Assembly (NCBI GenBank): GCA_037953625.1 | Contig: CM075651.1 | Span: 129,484,501 to 129,548,500 of the forward strand | From: Crotalaria pallida | Lineage: Eukaryota; Streptophyta; Magnoliopsida; Fabales; Fabaceae | Reading direction: 5' to 3' | Length of the DNA stretch: 64,000 bases | Part shown: in pieces, positions 23,531-37,014 of the stretch | How positions within the stretch are numbered: the first letter of the stretch is position 1 | How the letters are laid out: each line of letters opens with the position of its first letter | Notes under the pieces: model-generated | The model's database searches: none | What the model was told of the DNA's origin: nothing | The model's input: the letters and a program-made list of their open reading frames with translations, nothing else | Program-made: the position numbers and the translations under genes

Positions 23531-23864
23531 ACATTTCAGAATCTGTTCAAATAGCATAATAAAAAATAGCAGAATACATCATCTTTGCCACTTCTATTAG
23601 TTATTTTTCCTGTTCAAGCTACCATAAGTTCCAAAATACAATAATCCCAAACTACAATAAGTTCCAAACTGCAATAATCCCAGATTACATTAAATTTCAA
23701 ATTACAATAAGTTCCAAACTGCAATAATCCCAAACTATAATAAGTTCCAAACTGCAATAATCTCAAACTACATTAAATTCCAAAATAAGACATGTTATAA
23801 AATAAGTAAAGTCTAGGCTAATAATATACATGATCAATGTTGCAACATTCTCAAAGCATTAGAC

Positions 23865-26223
23865 CTAACGTCTTCTTGCTCGAACTCGTCTTCCTTGGCC
23901 TCTACCTCCATCACCTCCAACCTCATTTTCAGCCATACCTTCTCGATTTGCCCTGTTACCTCTAGGAATCCGACCCCCGCGTCTTCTGGATTAAACACGA
24001 GGAACATCTTCGTTAATCGGCCGGTTACATAGCGCCATCACCTCTTGATATACATCATCCGACAACAAGGCCCTCTGCGGTCCGATTAGGCTCCCAATCC
24101 TCTCCAACCTATCCTGATATCGAACCTGTACAAATATAAATGTTAGTATTGGATAATAATATGAATAAGAACCATTTCTAATATCAATATTACTTACATT
24201 GTGAAGCTCATGATTCTGAACCCTCGTAGATCTCGACAAAAGATAAGGGTGACAATATTGATGTACCCAATCGATATATCCACTCTCCACCTCACCGGGT
24301 AATCTCACACGGCGTCCTCTATCCGGCTCTTCAACCACATATTGGGCCCAATCTTCAAATTGTTCAACAATGATATCCAATGATGGGGTCGCTACTGGTG
24401 GTGAAGGAGGTATACCTTGAACGTATCCAAATTGTCGTAGGACACGTTCAGGTAGATATGCCTCTCTGTCTTTGCCGCATCGAATCCATCCAGAATAGAA
24501 ACTGATTTCCTCAAACGGTCGAGTAGCACAGTGCTCTGGGTCAAACGGCTGCCACTTTACTTGCTCTATACGAAGGATCTCTAAATGATATCTGTAATTG
24601 CCCTCCAAGCTTCCTGATCCTACGCTTTGATCCCATTTCAACAATCTCGGCATGTTCTCCTCATAATCTTCTCTTGGGATAGAGCAACCGATCTCAGGAA
24701 AGTATTCTTTGATCCAAGCCTATTTTCGACAAATGAAAATGAAAAATCATAGATGAATTAAACAAGAAAAAAAATCTCAATGCAAATTAACAACCAATAC
24801 CTGAAGCAACGTCATGTAACCTCCCAATTGCTTCACATTCCTTTTGCTCACATTTCGCAGCTCACCATATAAATGAGTCAGTGCGCTTACTCCCCAAGCC
24901 CATGCATGTACAATGTTAAGATCCTCGAAGGCTTGAGCGTACTACATTCCAACGTATGTCATGCTTTTGTCAATGAACAGAGTAGCCCCAACCAAACTAT
25001 GCAAATAACATCGGGAAGCGAACAGATATCGACCAGAAGCAACATGGTCATGAAACCAATTTTGGAGAGTGCTAAAACGAACGACTCCTCTGCGATTTTT
25101 TTCGACTTCACCAGCGGCGGCAGCGACGTCAATACCCAAATGTTGTGTCATCATCAAAGCACCGTCTTGAGCATTTGGCTTTTTCCATGGCAGCAGTCTT
25201 CCTGAAACTGGGATGTGAAGAATGGATGAGACGTCGTCCAAAGTGACGGTCATCTCACCAACAGGAAGATGAAAGGTGTTGGTGTCCGGATACCAACGCT
25301 CTGCAAAACAAGTCAACAATTTCTTGTCAACTTGTTCGTAAGAAGCGCCGACAAGTGCTGCAAGTCCAAAATTTGTAACAAATGCACGCAATTCACCCGA
25401 CAACTGATTCACACATGGCAAGACCCACTTCCTGTTGGTGCCTCTACCCAGAACACCACGTTCCTGTGAAAAAACAAAAAAACAACATTAAACAAACGTA
25501 GTTTAACAAAACCAAAACATAAAGATTGAACATATTTAGTCTTGACAAAGTTAGTTTAAGCATACTTACATTGCCTTGCCAAATTTCACGAGCCACGTGG
25601 TCTGTATAAGATTTGAGTAAACTTGTGTCCTGAGGGTCAGGAATCTCTTTTGCCTCCTCAACATCCTCAGCGTCTGACTCATGATCATCATCGTCATCAT
25701 TTGCATCCTCCTCATCCTCATCCTCATCCTCATCCTCTTGGCCTTCATCACCGGAATCATGTGCGTCCTCTTGGCCTTCGTCCTGCGCATCCTCAAGTAC
25801 CGGAGGTGGTGATGTATGTGATGGGTCGGGAGTGGGTTTGGGATGGCTTGGTTCATGAGGAGATAAGGCTGGTTCGGCATCCGTAGCATGAGGAGGTGGT
25901 GATGAATGCGATTGAGGCAATGGATCGGGAAGGCTTGATTGAGGAGGTGGTGATGAATGCGATTGAGGCAATGTTTTGGAAGGTGACGATTCGGGTTGAG
26001 GAGCCGATTCAGATGCCTTTTCTGCAGCATCCGATTCTGCAGGAATCGATTCCGATGCATCTTGAGGATTTTGCATACGTGTAGCCACCTTTTCCCTCCT
26101 ATGTGATGCAGTCGGTGGTCATCTACGCTCTTCTGCCCGTCCTTTACGTTCCTCTTCTGCCCGTCGTTGACGTTCATCTTCTTCTAATCTAATCGTCTCC
26201 GCTGTGCGCTTGGTTCTTGCCAT
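23865..26223 (-). pseudogene. Plant mobile domain (PMD) protein of the MULE, inactivated
   Basis: Four exons fit in phase with GT-AG borders: 26223-25570, 25463-24801, 24719-24198 and 24125-23865. The product would be about 700 residues: a basic N terminus (MARTKRTAE), a long Pro/Ser then Asp/Glu-rich region, and the PMD (aminotransferase-like) domain. Visible PMD landmarks are LRAFVTNFGLAALVGASYEQ, ERWYPDTNTFHLPVGEMTVT, LDDVSSILHIPVSGRLLPW, GYMTLLQ, AWIKEYFPEI and FDPEHCATRPF. An Arg/Gly-rich tail follows. Three in-frame stops break it: TGA 26121-26119, TAG 24944-24942 and TAA 23993-23991. All are compatible with C-to-T changes of Arg or Gln codons. PMD proteins include the MAIN/MAIL family, involved in silencing and genome stability; many copies ride on transposons. 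Its role in this element is unknown. Confidence 0.85.
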
Positions 26224-27100
26224 GACTAAAATTTAAAAAATAATTAGTGCATGACTATTTAAAGTATAAGTATTTAACTGGTTGCTAATGAAACACAAAA
26301 CAAAGAACAACAAAACCAAGAAAAGGCAACCAAAATCTAATAATCCAAACGTGCAAACTTAAATAAGCACTGATTTTGCAAAAAAATATTCAATTTTCTT
26401 TACTTGAATTACTGATTTTGCATCATTACTAATTTTGAGCACTGATTTACTAAATAAGCACTGATTTTGCATCATATACAGGAAGTCGAACAACAACTTT
26501 ACCCACAGCATCACATGGAGTAAGTCTTCAAATTGACTCATTTCTATTGAAACAATGAAGCATTTGTATTAAAAGGAATTAAAGAGCAGTGAAAGCAAGA
26601 TGGGGATTTTTGTCATGAAACACAGAAAAAATCATCAAAATCAATATACCAACAACAACAAAACCAAGAACATTGCTCATAACATAACTAGCAGTAACCC
26701 AATTTTCACACAATGGAGAAAACCCAAATTAAAATCTAAAATAAAATCCCTAAACCAAGAACAACAAAAACAGAAACAAACTCCTAAAATCAAAATCAAT
26801 ATACCAACAACAACAAAACCAGGAACATTGCTCATAAAATCAATATACCAGCAACAACAAAACTAGGAACATTGCTAGCAGTAGAGAAGAACAAAATAAG
26901 CACTGATTTTGTTGCAGAAAAAAACGAAAATAAAGAACACGAAAAGAATCATAGCAGAGAAGAACAATATAACAAAAAAAGAAGAAAGAAGAGCCGAACG
27001 AAAAGCATAGAACGGACGAAAAACAGAAGCATAGAACAAAAAAAAAGTCGCAGAAAAAACGAAGAAGGAAGAAGAACGAGCAAAAAAGAAACTGAATACA
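26224..27100 (-). other. Upstream region of the PMD gene inside the MULE
   Basis: AT-rich, non-coding. A block 'CAACAACAAAACCA(A/G)GAACA' recurs near 26650, 26800 and 26850, and TGATTTTGCA recurs near 26370-26470 and 26900. This is probably the 5' leader and promoter of the PMD gene. Short open frames here are not convincing. Confidence 0.4.
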
Positions 27101-28351
27101 TACCTTCAAGATAAGGAAACGAAGAGAAGCACGATGGGGAGAGGAAATTGGGACGAAACGACGGTGATGGTGGAGATATGGAAAACTCGAATGGAAGAGT
27201 AAGGGAGGAAGTGCATCGGTTGAAAGGGAAGAGAGTGGAGAAAGTGGGGTTTGGGGTTTGGCAAATAGATAGTGGAATAAAATGAGGGTATTAAGGGAAT
27301 ATTTGTAAAATGGGGGTTTGGGGGCTAACCTAAGGGGTTTGTAGACTAATTTTCTTAGTTTATTGACCCCCCTATATAATAATCTAATTACCTTTTTTTT
27401 TTCAAAATCCAAAATTGCCTTTTTTTTTCTTGGGTTTATAACACACTCGCTGGGGAGCCACACTCGCTGGGGAGCCAGCGAGCATTCGAAAAATTAAAAA
27501 AAATACTGCTCGCTGGAGGGTCAGCCAGTGTGTAAATTTACACAGTTCGTTGACCCCCCAACGAGCAATATTTTTTTTTGACTGCTCGCTGACCCCTCAG
27601 CGTAAGTGCAATTTTTGTGATGTTCGTTGGCCCCCTAGCGAGCAATATTTTTTTTGTTTTTGTTCCCTGAAACTGGACTGGTTGTTTGGAATTGGTGCAA
27701 TTTTTTTCCAATGAAGGAGACACTCGGGTTGGGGATGGTTTTTCCATATGAAGGTGCAACAGCTTTTGCCAGCTGGTTTAGTAGGGGAACCCCATTATAG
27801 TGCAATGCAAAATGTATCAAACCGACAAAACATGGAAAAAAAAAACCAACATAAATGGATATGCTTATTTGTCTGGAAAATAGTGGATCAATTTACTATA
27901 GTATGTGTTTCAACTTTCAACTAATAAGAGAGAGAGCAGACAGAAACGCATCACAGAAATAGGAACGACTTGGGGCAAAGGATTGGTCATTTACCAAACG
28001 CAAACAGAAACGCATAACACACGTATTTGACAGCTCACTGGCCCCCAGCGTAAGTGCAAATTTTGTGATGCTCGCTGCCCCCGGCGTGAATGTAAATTTT
28101 GTGATGCTCGCTGCCCCCTAGCGATCCAGCCCTAAACAAAAAAAAAAAATACTACTCGCTGGGGGGTCAACGAACTGTGTAAATTTACACACTCGCTGAC
28201 CCTCCAGCGAGCAGTATTTTTTTTCGAATGCTCGCTGGCTCCCAGCGAGTGTATTATAAACCCAGAAAAAAATGGCAATTTTGGGTTTTTGGCAAAAAAA
28301 GAGGGTCAAGTGATTAAGTGGGGGGTTAATAAACTAAATCCCTTCCTTCAA

Positions 28352-28654
28352 AGCTACATAAGCACTTCTAGATTGCTTTTTGTGCTCTCATACGTGCTGG
28401 AAAAAAAGTCTCTCTACAAAAAGTAATATGATGCGCTTAAGAATCTAAAAATTGAATAAACTTTATATCGTAAAAGTAAAGTCAATGACTTTGTACATTA
28501 AACGATTAAGTTCACAAGCGTAAGTAGTCTCAAGTGGATTAAGTAACCCTCATTTGCATGGTAAATTCTAGAATAATCTTTTCGATGCAATTTCAAATGA
28601 GAAGTAGGTCTTCGTATCTTATTGGTGAAATTTACTGTGTGTATGTTTATGTGT
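28352..28654. other. No gene recognised
   Basis: AT-rich DNA between the split MULE-like element and a (TA)n microsatellite at about 28664-28695. Confidence 0.4.
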
Positions 28655-28655
28655 G

Positions 28656-28696
<41 letters not shown>

Positions 28697-28699
<3 letters not shown>

Positions 28700-28812
28700 C
28701 ACGATTTTGTTTTCTTTTCTTTGACGAGGAGAGAAAGCAAGTACGAAGGTTTGAACCTACGTGCTTCTGCTTAATGTCTCTAAATTCTACCAACTGAATT
28801 AACTCTCGAGGG
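28697..28812 (-). repeat. tRNA-derived SINE-like fragment
   Basis: On the minus strand it has TTCAGTTGGTAGAAT (box A-like) and, 30-odd bases on, GGTTCAAACC (box B), the arrangement of a tRNA-derived polymerase III promoter. It abuts a (TA)n tract. Not a functional tRNA: no cloverleaf is evident. Confidence 0.55.
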
Positions 28813-28814
28813 AA

Positions 28815-29384
28815 AAAGAAGAGTTCTCTTGTCCTTGACCTTTAAAACTGATGATAATGAGTTAGAATAAATTAAAAAAGCATTGAAAACCAAAATAAAT
28901 ATTTTTTTAAAGTATTAAATTCAATGTATCAATTCAAATCCACTATTTGACACTTCTATCTCAACCTTTAGTTGACATTTCCCATAGATGAAAGTAGAAG
29001 GCAAAAAATTAAAGGGTTTTTCTTATGTACTCATCCTATGTGTACATCGCGATCTCTATTTATAGGATAGGAATGTTTAAATGTTTCATAAAAGTAATTA
29101 GGCTTTCACTCAGTCATATGAAAGTAGAGGAGTTATATAAGGGTTGGAGGTAACATACACCTAAAAAAATATTCAAAAGAAAGAGAAATTTTTATTTAAC
29201 AATATAATGTTCTTCTCATAAAAAGCCAAAACATTCCTTATTTTGGATAGTCAAATTGTTTTCCAACACAAGTAGATTGATAATCCACAAATATTAAGTG
29301 CCAAACATTCCTAGTTCACTCATATTTAGAAGTTCATCACACATTATGCAATTATATTACAATAATTGTCTAATCATTCACCAA
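28815..29384. other. 3' flank of the kelch gene
   Basis: AT-rich. It presumably contains the 3' untranslated region and polyadenylation site of the minus-strand kelch gene, but no single signal can be fixed. Confidence 0.4.
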
Positions 29385-32300
29385 CTAATTCTGACCAATA
29401 CTAAAGAAAAAAATATCATCAAGCCTATCATTGCTAGGAGAGTTGCCACCATATACCAATAATCCCTCTTGGCCGCCCCTCCAAGCAGCTGAGAATGCAC
29501 ACCATCCACGTGGCCCAGGATGACCACCCAAGTCTGCACCATCTTCTAACTTTTGCCATGCCAAAGTCTCGGTGTCCAATGCATAAACCTCACTAGAAAA
29601 TTTTCCAGCACCCATATGACCTAAATCACTAGGATCTATTTCCCCACCATATATAATTATGTGTTTCCCATAACTAACTATTGAAAACACACTACGGGCT
29701 GTGGGCTTTTGCCCACTTGTTTCAACCTGAGCCCATGTTTTGTGAGCCAAATCAAAGGAATGCACATCATCCACTTCCTCTCCCGCGAAACCATAAACAA
29801 CCCATATTTTTCCTTGGGCCACTACAAGGCCTGGCCCGCCTCTCCCCTTGCAATTTTCACCCGGAGAAGGAAATTTTTCCCACTTGCTATCAACAACATC
29901 GAAGGCCCATAAATCGTTGAGCCTTCCGGCCACACCACAACCCCCGAAGATATAGACATGCTGATCATCGGCAGTTGTGGAATGGTAGCTCCGATGTGGA
30001 GGCCCAACATCATCTTTTGATATCAAGGCCCACTTGTTGATCTTGGTATCAAAAGAATAGAGCTCATTGAGCTCGTTGTGCTCACCATCCCTTCCACCAA
30101 ATACGTATATGGTATCTCCAACTACAGCCATTGTAACTCCAACACGTGGAGGTGGGGTATCCCCAGATGCCTCTGCCACTGACCATGACTGAGTCTCCAA
30201 GTCGAATACATATAGCTTGTTGTCAACGGGGACACGTGGCAAAAATTCACCTCCAAATACATAGACCTTTTGTCCTAGTATGGTGATAGCATGAGAGCTT
30301 CTTCTTCCTGGTCCGGTCCCTTTCTGATCAACCTGAAGAAAATATATATTAAAAATATATATATCTTATTTTGTTTAATTAATTAAGCATGTCACAATTT
30401 TAAGTAACTAATGAATCCAACAATATCTTTACATAACATGAATAACACATTAGTCATTTATTTTATTTTGTTGAATTTGACTCATTACTCTTGTAAACAT
30501 AAATACATTATACCATATTAAAAACAAATACGAGTTTTTTTTTAATGTGAACCATCATTAAGACGAGTTAGATATTCTCAATTTTTTTAGTTTTTTTTTG
30601 TTTGGGAGGGGAGAAAGGATAGTTTTCAATGTTTTTACTTTCAATTGAGCTGATTTTTAATGACAAAATACACTTACTTTAGTACTCTTTCCAATATTTA
30701 AGTTAAGCAATCTAAGGTTATACTCACCAATTAATTAATAAATAAATTATTTAAGAATTTAGTATATTTTGATTAAATTATCTTCATTTGATAATTGGAG
30801 AGAGAATGATAATAAATATGTGGATATTATAATCAAGAGAGATGAAAAAATTATGGTGAAAAAAAAGTGTTAAATAGGAATATAGCAGATAGAAAATGAA
30901 GTATAAATGAATTTTGATTATAAAATAACATAACATATATGATAAGACAAATTGCTAAAATACTTAATTTTGAGAATTAGACGGAGTAATTTCTAAAATT
31001 TGATTCGTATCAAATTTATGTAGCAAACCTACAAACACCACTAGGTAGATGATTAAAAAGCATCACGAGTAGGAATGTGTTATTGACTGAAATAATGCAC
31101 TTATTATGATCGATCCACATATAAATGATCATTATGTAGACAACATTGGAAGACATCAAATAATCGGTAACTATAAACCAACCCTCGCTAACAAGAAATC
31201 TGTTCCCGAGTCTAGCATGACTTACTCATCGCTCAACGATCGGTAGACAATCCGAACATTGCAACAACTACAACGGCTCACACATATTATGGTTCATAAT
31301 AACATTCAAGCACCATTAGTGCTCAAAGTCATTACTCATATAAGAATGGAATAATGGTTATAATGATCGTAACTACCATAACACCCTATCATCTACATTG
31401 TTAATAACTGGGCAATAAAATTGAGGACTTTTCCCTCTCATTTTGCCATTGTTAGTGGTCCCCACCTCATCAACTTATCACACTAAATGATAAAATAAAG
31501 CATTAAATAATATTATTTGATGTTGAGAGTAATAGTAAGGAGAATAAAAAATTATATGCAAGCTTATAGCAAAAGCTTCTTTCTTTCACCCATCCTAAGC
31601 TTCCATAAGAAGCTTTCATTCTTTCTTCTCTCTCCCGAAAACTTCTGCTGCCTCTCATCTCTCCTTCTTTCTCTCTCACTTAGTCTCTTTCTCCCTCATA
31701 ATCGACCCTCTTTCTCTCCCTCTTAACCACACCACAATCATCACCCCAAGAGCAGTTATCACCACCATCAACATCGCCGTTTACCGCCACACATATGCCT
31801 CCACTCTTCTCTCCATGTACACCATGGCTCCCTCCACTTTAAGGTATCATTTGTTGTATTTTATCTTTTCATTTTCGTGTCTGATTCTGTTTTCCTTGCA
31901 TTAAGGTATCATTTGTTGTATTTTTAAGTCTACATGTTTGATTCTGTTTTCTTTCTCATGGGTGTTGTATTTTTATTTTCCATTTTCACCTCTAAATTAG
32001 CTAGGTTTAGATACTACTCATAGTGAAATTCGTAAGGCACACCAACTGCTCGACAAAATTCTTGCATTAATTTTTTTTTTGTGGTGATTGCATGACAGGA
32101 ACCTTGATGAATATTTAGGAGAAAATGACTCATTATGGTAAGAATCATCTTCGATATTTTATCTTTGGTGTCACATTATGGTAGCACGCTTTGGGACTTG
32201 CTATGTGTACGTGGTTTTATGTCCCATGTAATTTTGCATCTTTGAGCATTGTGTGTAACCCACTTAAATTGAGTAAGCTAAAGAACTACTTGATCCATGA

Positions 32301-35300
32301 GAAAATAGCTTTTCAAAACTCAGATGTTATCACCACCATTAAGACACTTCATACTCCCTCTGTTTCGTTTTTGGTTTTAGAGATTTGATTTACTATCTCT
32401 CCCTTCGCTTTTGGTTTCAGGTCACAAGAACAATTTTCCAGAACTCAGATTTATGAGGAAGGTGAGATTTTGGTTTTATTTAGACTCCCTTTGTATATGC
32501 ATACTTTTGTTTTGTTTAATTTAGGGATTTGATTTCATATATTATATTAGTTAGGGTTTTGATTTGGTATTTTCCTTATTTAGGATTATAAAGGGAGTAT
32601 GCATTTTGATGTCCATATGTTGTGTGTTGTTTCCTTTATGCCCATATGTTGTGCGTTGTTTTTGTGTGTTGTGCCTTAGATGCATTCTCTGTTTGAGGAT
32701 ATTTAGTTGTTTTCAATTGAATCAATTTTTGTTTCCCTCTTTGGTGGTTTAATTTAACAGAGAGTGCAAGGCTCCAAATCCTATTTGAGTGAAAATATTT
32801 ATAATAAGTTCTATGTTATATCTCTGCCTATGAATGATAAATTGAGAATATATTGCAGTGGACATGATACTAGCATGTGTTTTGTTCTGTTGCTTTGCTG
32901 CAAATTAAGGCTTGAGTTGGGCATTCCTTCTATTATATCCTCATATGTGAATCTGTGATCATGAATTATTTATATTTTAAGTTTTGGACATTTGCTTAAC
33001 ATCTCAGTGGTAGTAACTCATATTTGTGGTGCCATGAAAATTGACCCTTTATGTCCAATGTATGGTGTTTAAGAAATTAACCACCAAATGTGGATATTCT
33101 CTCTTTCTTTTTTCTTTCTTCTCCAATATTATTTCTTCTTCTCCTGATGACAGAGAGCGTGCGAGAGAAGGAGGGAGAACCAAATATATAATAACCTTTT
33201 TTTATGGCATTTCAGGTAGATCAAGTATGTGAATATTATTAAGCTTAATATATTGACATTATGGCAATTGATATAAGCTTTAATATATGTTTCTTGGCTC
33301 CTATGTAACTTACAAAAATAACTTTGATATTAAGGGTCTTCTTACTTTTGTGGGAGACAAAAATCAGTCACTTCTTTTAAAGCACTCTTTTGATATCAAG
33401 TGCATATTTTAGAAAGTGGTCACTTCTTTTGATATTAAGGGTTGTGGCTTAGGGTTGAAACAGATGTACAAGTGATAAAAGAGGGGTTTTGATGACTATA
33501 ATTAAAGAACTAACATGTAATGGTTTTGAAGCTAATTTGAGATGAAAATATATTGTGTTGTTGTTGTTGTTGTTCTGTGTCCTGCTACTGTTCAACTTTC
33601 CTGCTACCATTGCTGTTTTGCTATGCTGCTGCTATTTTGCTGTCCTTATGCTTCAAAGAATTAATGCATATCATATCAGTACTATTTTGCAACTTGGTAG
33701 TTAAAATTTTGTTAGAGGGTTAGAGTAAGACATGACAACACTTGGTAGGGACCTTCTTTAATTCCTTTTTTTAATACTTTGTTAGGAAGGTGAGATTTTG
33801 GTTTTATTTAGAATGTTTTCTCCATTTCCATTTCCATAACAATAATATGTTTACAAGGTTAATAATGGTTGGTCTGCAGAATAATAAAGGATGTTGTCCA
33901 ATGTATGTATTTTTTTTTGTTGCCATAGTGGAACCGTAAATCTCTGTTGCCACACATTTTCAATTTTCAATTTGCAAAGATGGAACAATGATGTGGTGGT
34001 GGATAGGTTCAATGTAATTTGGTCTTTTATTTTGAAATAAGGTATGAGGTTATGAAGGGGTTTCGATTAAGGGTTTTCTTATCTGCTATGTGCTTTGTTC
34101 AAGGGTTTCTTTTCTGTTTCTTTTCCTTATTTCTTTTATTTTTTCTTGGGTGGCTCTTGGTGGTTCGTTGCAATGGCTGAAATACTTGAGCATGGAATTT
34201 TCTGTTTTGGATGTCTTGATGCTGTCAGGTACATTGTTACTCATGCTGTTCTACAAGTTATATTTTGTGTGTTTCAAACCATGATGTTAATCATCCTGTC
34301 AGGTATATTGTTAATCATGCTATCAGCATGGAATTATTTTCTCTGCATGTCTTGAGCATACTGAGAAGTGTTTCCTAAAGTGTTTTAAAATGGCATGCTT
34401 TGATCAACTTGCCTTCTTTTCTCAAGTGTTTTATCCTGATTGTATTTGCATTTAAGTCATACCTGAAATTTTTATTTTATCCCTTTAAAGGGTGAAACTA
34501 GATTGTACCTTGTGCTTAAGTTTTCAATAGCACAGTTTATTTTCTGATAAACCAAAATTCAGATTTTTAGGTTCATTGATTGTCCGCAAAGACATATATA
34601 TCTTGGCCTATTTGATAGCGAATTAGAGGCTGCAAGGTTTTTACTTCTGCAAGGTTTTAATGAAAGTTAAGGCTTTGGTTATGGTTTTTACTTCTGCAAG
34701 GTTCTTCCCCTTTCTCTATTTTCATTTATTTCCATTTTCTGATTTCCATTTGGTTTCTTATTCTTGTGCATCTAATCTTTCTCTCATTCATCTATTTACT
34801 AATTTCATCTTTTTTTATTTTGTGATAATGATTTTGAACTGTTACGTTGAAATGCTGAGGGTTCAGACTAACGGGAAAGTTGTTGAACTCGATTTAAAAG
34901 CTCTTATGGGTATTGTTGGCTGAGTACTCTACACCCTGCACCACAGCTGTCATAAAGAACACCATTGAAGTGTAGCACGTAGGAAGGTGAGATTCTTGGC
35001 CTTATTTGTTTAGATATCTTTAAAGTTTCAATTTTTCATTTGTCTAAATGTTATTTTGGTTATGTTTCAAAATTCCTCTCATGCTTGATACTTTCTCTTG
35101 AAGTTACTATTTTTTTACCACTTGCCTATTATGTGTTTGATAAAATGCTTGATCATTTTAGATGTATTAAATGACCTCTATTTTGCAGTTACCTTGCATA
35201 TATGTTTAAAGTTTCTTTCATATTATTCATATTTTACCATCATTTATAGAAACCTCAAATACATGTGACGATGTTGTAAAATCAACAACAATGGCAAAGA

Positions 35301-36982
35301 TTCAAGTGGTTTGATATTTTTTTCCAGAGTGCTATTGCCACAGGACAGAAATATGGCAAAGAATTTGTTTTGAATGATTCAATAAGTTTTATTGCTACAG
35401 GCTTTCTTTCTTTTGTTAATGAAAAAAATGCAGTAATTGGCTGATCTTTTCCTTTCCTCCCCTTTCTATTTGCAGTAATAGACTTGCTCATTGTTTTCCT
35501 TTAGTTTACTCTAATCGGTAAAATAAATAAAAATATGGGATAGTGCAATGTTGTTTGACATGGTGTAAATTTTTAATGCTAATTTCATTCACAAAGTGTC
35601 AACAACAACATGAAACGGGTGTATCAGAGATGAGAGCAGTTTCAAGGTAGATGATGAATGGGTGTAGAAGAAATAAGGGATGAATTTATTCAGGGGAAAG
35701 TAGTGCTAAGGCAAAAGAAGATGACTTCGTGAAGGGATGGGAGATAGAAAATAGGACAGAGAGATGCAGAGAAACTACCTCACCTCATTCTTTACAAGTC
35801 AAAATGGAGATGATTGCGTAGTATAAAACTTTCATTTTTTTTTGTTTTGCAATGATATGATATGATGTGATTGCTTCTCTCTTTGTGACCATTTCATTGT
35901 AAATCAGTAATTATCATGTTCGTAAATTTCTAACTTGATTAACTAAAATGCATTTTGTTTTATGTAGATGGTGTCAAATTAATAAGATTACAATCAAATA
36001 GGAGGACAATGAAGATATATCCTACGAGATTCCATATAGAGTTGTTCAACATGAAAGTGATTTATCAAAACGATATTGTAAGTGTGTAAGAAAGGAAATT
36101 AGATTATATGCTATATACCGCAGTAGTTTGCAGGTCTATAGGGTTAATTTGTAAGATTGTTGTTATCTCATTAACTTTATCTCATTAACTTGATAAGATT
36201 ATTGTTATCTCATTAACTTTATAGTTTTATTTTTTGGTTTGTATATGTGAGGATTATATTATCTCATTTACACTATTTTGGAAATTGTCATATGACTAGC
36301 TAGATTACAAGTGTATGCATGAAGTTTATTTCAATGTATGTTCTATTATTGTGCTTGAAAACTTTATACACTCTAAGGTACCTCTGTTTTGGTATTTTTC
36401 TTTCCTATCAACAATTTTTAGTATTACCAACGAGGTGTGGCACACCTGACTCGGGACTTTGTCCTCGGTCCGCAAGGACACGGGTTCGAATCCCACCTCG
36501 GCGGTATGAGCCTGTCGCTCCTTCGGGAGTGGTTGGTCTCCTCCGGGCAGTTTGCAGGCTATGACCTGGAGGCGGGGTTGCCCATCAGAGTCGTCAATGT
36601 GCGGCAATGACGGTGGGATTTCCCTCGTAAAACAAAAAAAAAAACAATTTTTAGTATTTTTGGGATTTGGTTGGATTCTGAGTTTTTATAGAAAATCTTT
36701 GCTAGACAATGATTAATTAGTCCCTTGACTCAACTCTAACAACTTTATATTATTTTTTTTATAACAATGAAATTGGTCAATTTTCTATTTGTAGTCTTTA
36801 TAAATTTGCCTTTAGACTTAGTTGTTTAGTCTTTATGATGCTGCCTTGGAGATTTATGCTGTTTTGCGAACCTTAAGTTAGGCATAGACTGCAGTAGATA
36901 GTTTACTTTATCTATTTATTCGAATGTTGGTTTGTATATATAACATAATCAATGTGCCTCACAGAAAATTTAATGAGGGGAA

Positions 36983-37014
<32 letters not shown>

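Larger units (their letters stand above)
19119..27354 (+). mobile_element. Coding MULE with transposase/OTU and antisense PMD gene
   Basis: Termini GAGATTTAGTCTACAAA and, inverted, GAAAATTAGTCTACAAA, continuing with shared CCCAAACCCC blocks. An exact 9-bp duplication TTAGTTTAT lies at 19110-19118 and 27355-27363. It carries two convergent gene remnants: a FAR1/MULE transposase with an OTU protease domain (plus strand) and a PMD protein (minus strand), separated by a tandem-repeat block rich in TTCCGA/TCGGAA. Subterminal TTCCGA motifs also occur at 19600-19710. Both genes have stops, so it is probably immobile unless helped in trans. Confidence 0.92.
19105..28342. mobile_element. MULE-like element split by a larger MULE; CGCTGG hairpins
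   Basis: The left end (GGGTTTTAGTTTAT, 19105-19118) and right part (27355-28342) belong to one original element of about 1 kb. Its right terminus reads, inverted, GGGATTTAGTTTATTAACCC. Flanks TTCCTACAA (19096-19104) and TTCCTTCAA (28343-28351) are a 9-bp duplication with one mismatch. The interior is studded with CTCGCTGG and CCAGCGAG, several as perfect small hairpins (for example near 27464-27483). The 8.2-kb MULE inserted 14 bp inside its left end. Confidence 0.8.

Noticed and set aside
25566..26177. 203-residue minus-strand frame rich in Arg, His and Met
   Set aside because: An out-of-frame reading of the Pro/Asp/Glu-rich exon 1 of the PMD gene; the alternative frame joins in phase to PMD exons.
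26840..27463. 207-residue minus-strand frame rich in Phe and Leu
   Set aside because: Covers the MULE end and flanking element; low-complexity composition and it crosses the insertion boundary.
36426..36500. Possible tRNA gene (GGGTTCGAATCCC)
   Set aside because: Box B is present, but no complete cloverleaf; the unit is a SINE with a 16-bp target duplication and A-rich tail.
31517..36564. Several 60-90-residue plus-strand frames
   Set aside because: Phe/Leu-rich translations of T-rich intron DNA; one is simply a SINE.
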